A program made the translations under genes and the position numbers. A stretch of DNA of 64,000 bases, taken from contig NZ_CP019511.1 in the NCBI RefSeq assembly GCF_002002925.1, positions 3,813,001 through 3,877,000 of the forward strand, read 5' to 3'. A model generated the notes under the pieces. The model saw only the letters and a list, made by a program, of their open reading frames with translations. It was not told where the DNA came from and searched no databases. The number at the start of each line of letters is the position of its first letter. The stretch's first letter is position 1. This DNA is from Sphingomonas sp. LM7 (GTDB lineage Bacteria > Pseudomonadota > Alphaproteobacteria > Sphingomonadales > Sphingomonadaceae). This document shows positions 62,137 through 64,000 of this stretch, piece after piece.

Positions 62137-63660
62137 ATGCGCTGGCGGAGCCTCGCCTGGTTGATCCTGCTCGCGGCCGCACCCGTCGCCGCGCAACCGA
62201 TGGTGACTTCGGTCGCGCCCGAAGGCGTTGCAGTCACCATCTATCGAGCCGAGGATCGCGGCCCGGATTCAGCGATGAATCTCGGCTGGCTCCAAGGCTA
62301 TGCGCTGGTCACCGAGCGGCGAACGGTGACGATTCCTGCAGGCCGCGCTGTGATCCGCTTCGAGGGAGTTGCGGGCGGGCTGCTTCCCGAAAGTGCAATC
62401 GTTACCGGCCTTCCCGCCGGCGTGCGCGAGAAGAATCTCGACGCCGACCTGCTTTCGCCACGCAGCCTGTTCGCGCGCTCTTGGGGCCGGCCGGTGGTTC
62501 TGCGCCGTACCGATCGCAACACCGGTGTCGTCCGCGAAGAACGCGCGGTGATCCGTTCGGGCGAAGACGGCGCCGCGATCCTCCAGACGCAGGGCGGTTT
62601 CGAAGCGATCAATTGCGGCCCCCTGCTTGAACAGCCTGTCTATGAAGGCGTGCCTGCCGGCCTGGCGCCGCGTCCGACGCTGTCGATCGAGACCGATTCG
62701 CCCGCCGCGGCGACGGTGACGATCAACCTGTCCTACCTCGCCTGGGGTTTCGACTGGCAGTCCAACTATGTCGTCAATCTGCACCAAGGCGGCAACCGCG
62801 CCGACCTGACCGCCTGGGTGACGCTTGCCAACAGCGATCCTACCAGCTTCGCCGATGCCGACATGGCAGTCGTGGCGGGCAAGGTGAACCGCGAAGACCA
62901 GCGCCGCTATCAGTTCACTCCGAACCAGTCGCTGGTGCTGAAATGCTTCTTCCGCCCATTACCCCAGGATTTCTCTAATCTGGCGCCGCCGCCGGCGCCT
63001 GCGGCGATGTACGAATCAGCGGACATCGTCGTCACTGGTATGCGCGCATCGCTCAAGCGGGCGGCGGCGGCACCGGTCACTGTGGTCGGCGAGGATCTCG
63101 GCGACCTCAAGCTCTATCGCATGCCGATCCCGACGACCGTCGCATCGAATGCGCAGAAGCAAGTCGCGATGTACCTCAAGCCGGACGTGAAGACGGCGAT
63201 CGTCTATTCGAGCTGGATTGATGCCAGCGACCCCAGTTCGTTCGCCATCGAACGGGGCCTGCGCTTCCGCAACAAGAAGGAGGACGGCCTTGGCGTGCCG
63301 CTTCCTGCCGGCAAGGTCGCGGTGTTCGAACCCCTGGGCGAGACATTGGGATTGTCGGGGGAAGGCAGCACCGGCGACAAGGCGGTGGGCGAGGATGTCG
63401 ATGTCATCCTGGGCGAGGCCGAGGGGCTTTCGCAAAGCGCCATCGTGTCCGGAGACGGCAGTCATTCGCTGACGATTTCGAACGCGCATCCCTGGCCGAT
63501 TCGCTTCGAAGGCCAGCTCGCCTTCGACGACACCCACTACCGGCTCGAAAAGCCATCGGTCCGGCTCGGCCGCAAGAATGGCCGGCCGCTCTGGGCCGTC
63601 AAGGTGCCTGCCAATGGTGTGGCAACGCTACGCTATCGCCTCGCCCGGATCGCAAACTAA
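62137..63660 (+). CDS. Second exported DUF4139 protein with plug-like insert
   Basis: This 507-residue paralogue of the upstream gene has a signal ending P-V-A-A-Q and the shared L-S-Y-L-A-W-G-F-D-W-Q-S-N-Y. Between the two halves it has a segment absent from the paralogue: D-I-V-V-T-G-M-R-A-S-L-K-R-A (residues 296-309). That is almost the start of a sphingomonad TonB-receptor plug. A Cys at about residue 160 is also unlike the paralogue. It is probably in one operon with the upstream gene, so the upstream hairpin may affect both. Function unknown. Confidence 0.78.
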   Translation: MRWRSLAWLILLAAAPVAAQPMVTSVAPEGVAVTIYRAEDRGPDSAMNLGWLQGYALVTERRTVTIPAGRAVIRFEGVAGGLLPESAIVTGLPAGVREKNLDADLLSPRSLFARSWGRPVVLRRTDRNTGVVREERAVIRSGEDGAAILQTQGGFEAINCGPLLEQPVYEGVPAGLAPRPTLSIETDSPAAATVTINLSYLAWGFDWQSNYVVNLHQGGNRADLTAWVTLANSDPTSFADADMAVVAGKVNREDQRRYQFTPNQSLVLKCFFRPLPQDFSNLAPPPAPAAMYESADIVVTGMRASLKRAAAAPVTVVGEDLGDLKLYRMPIPTTVASNAQKQVAMYLKPDVKTAIVYSSWIDASDPSSFAIERGLRFRNKKEDGLGVPLPAGKVAVFEPLGETLGLSGEGSTGDKAVGEDVDVILGEAEGLSQSAIVSGDGSHSLTISNAHPWPIRFEGQLAFDDTHYRLEKPSVRLGRKNGRPLWAVKVPANGVATLRYRLARIAN

Positions 63661-63956
63661 TCGATGTCGATTTCGCCCTTCAGCCGGTCTTGGACTCGCG
63701 CGTCGTGCCCGCTGCCCGAGCTCAGGAACATCAGCCCCATCAGCGCGGCGGCGAGCATCATCGTCAGGAATACGCCGAGGAACGTCGCGCTGATGGTGAC
63801 GAAGTTGAGCGATCCCAGCGACCAGTAGAGCGCCAGCTCGGCGATGCCCGCGGTTAGCAGCGACACCAGCGCCATCCATTTGAGGATGCGCCGATAGCGT
63901 CCCCAGGCGAAGTCGGCATATTTCGGGTCATCGAGATCTTCCCGCGGCGTGCTCAT
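63657..63956 (-). CDS. Small two-helix membrane protein
   Basis: This 99-residue protein has two hydrophobic segments (about residues 27-50 and 52-78) between a charged N-terminus (R-E-D-L-D-D-P-K-Y-A-D-F-A-W-G-R) and a charged tail. No family is recognised. Its stop overlaps the end of the second DUF4139 gene by four bases on the opposite strand. The last 44 bases of the window hold nothing I can call. Confidence 0.7.
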   Translation of the reverse strand: MSTPREDLDDPKYADFAWGRYRRILKWMALVSLLTAGIAELALYWSLGSLNFVTISATFLGVFLTMMLAAALMGLMFLSSGSGHDARVQDRLKGEIDID

Positions 63957-64000
63957 GATTTTGCAATTGGACGCGAATCATGGGAGAAACAATCGCCTGA

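Overview
The window looks like a chromosomal segment of a sphingomonad (Sphingomonadaceae, Alphaproteobacteria). It is visibly GC-rich with overlapping-start operons. It carries TonB-dependent receptors with the I-V-V-x-G-x-R-x-S-L plug signature, a DUF4167 gene, G-rich palindromic intergenic repeats, and the non-phosphorylative L-rhamnose pathway first described in Sphingomonas. I saw no rRNA, tRNA, CRISPR array, phage or insertion-sequence gene.

Positions 1-16000 hold a pectin/hemicellulose side-chain degradation block. A GH2 C-terminus and a beta-propeller glycosidase run on the plus strand. Two minus-strand operons follow: rhaM-GH35-GH53-GH105-GH28-GH115 (11285 down to 1699) and PL11-CE12-GH28 (15880 down to 11354). 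Positions 16094-19093 encode a TonB-dependent receptor with tandem terminators. Positions 19355-28141 are the L-rhamnose catabolic centre. An acetylesterase, an L-rhamnose dehydrogenase and an IclR regulator lie on the minus strand. Divergent from them are L-rhamnonate dehydratase, a diketo-deoxyrhamnonate hydrolase, a 4-dehydrogenase, a lactonase-like amidohydrolase, an MFS transporter and a GH43. Together these predict L-rhamnose conversion to pyruvate and L-lactate.

Positions 28197-33503 hold a BNR_4 propeller, a second GH105 and a second TonB receptor. Positions 33753-39891 are an arabinose/galactose module: an aldose 1-dehydrogenase, divergent from an IlvD/Edd aldonate dehydratase, a periplasmic mutarotase, a clan GH-A glycosidase and a GH43. 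A chemoreceptor and a small membrane protein follow. Positions 42737-46801 hold a FadR-type regulator divergent from a vSGLT-like symporter, dgoK and dgoA, which finish galactonate catabolism. The picture is a scavenging locus for rhamnogalacturonan-I and arabinogalactan: outer-membrane uptake, periplasmic and cytoplasmic trimming, then pathways for rhamnose, galactose and arabinose.

From 46842 the content changes. There is a flavin halogenase followed by a degenerate paralogue, then an RND efflux operon (55616 down to 49783). A 399-base control region precedes the pump; it holds a 23-codon peptide gene with an extended Shine-Dalgarno match, a hairpin terminator and a nested palindrome. The right end is housekeeping: hisS, prfA, prmC, DUF4167, two DUF4139 proteins and a small membrane protein.

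The most interesting non-coding signals are the control region before the pump, a 15-bp hairpin burying the ribosome binding site of the first DUF4139 gene, and a palindromic repeat that appears to supply the start region of prmC. All family calls were made by reading the sequence, without database searches.
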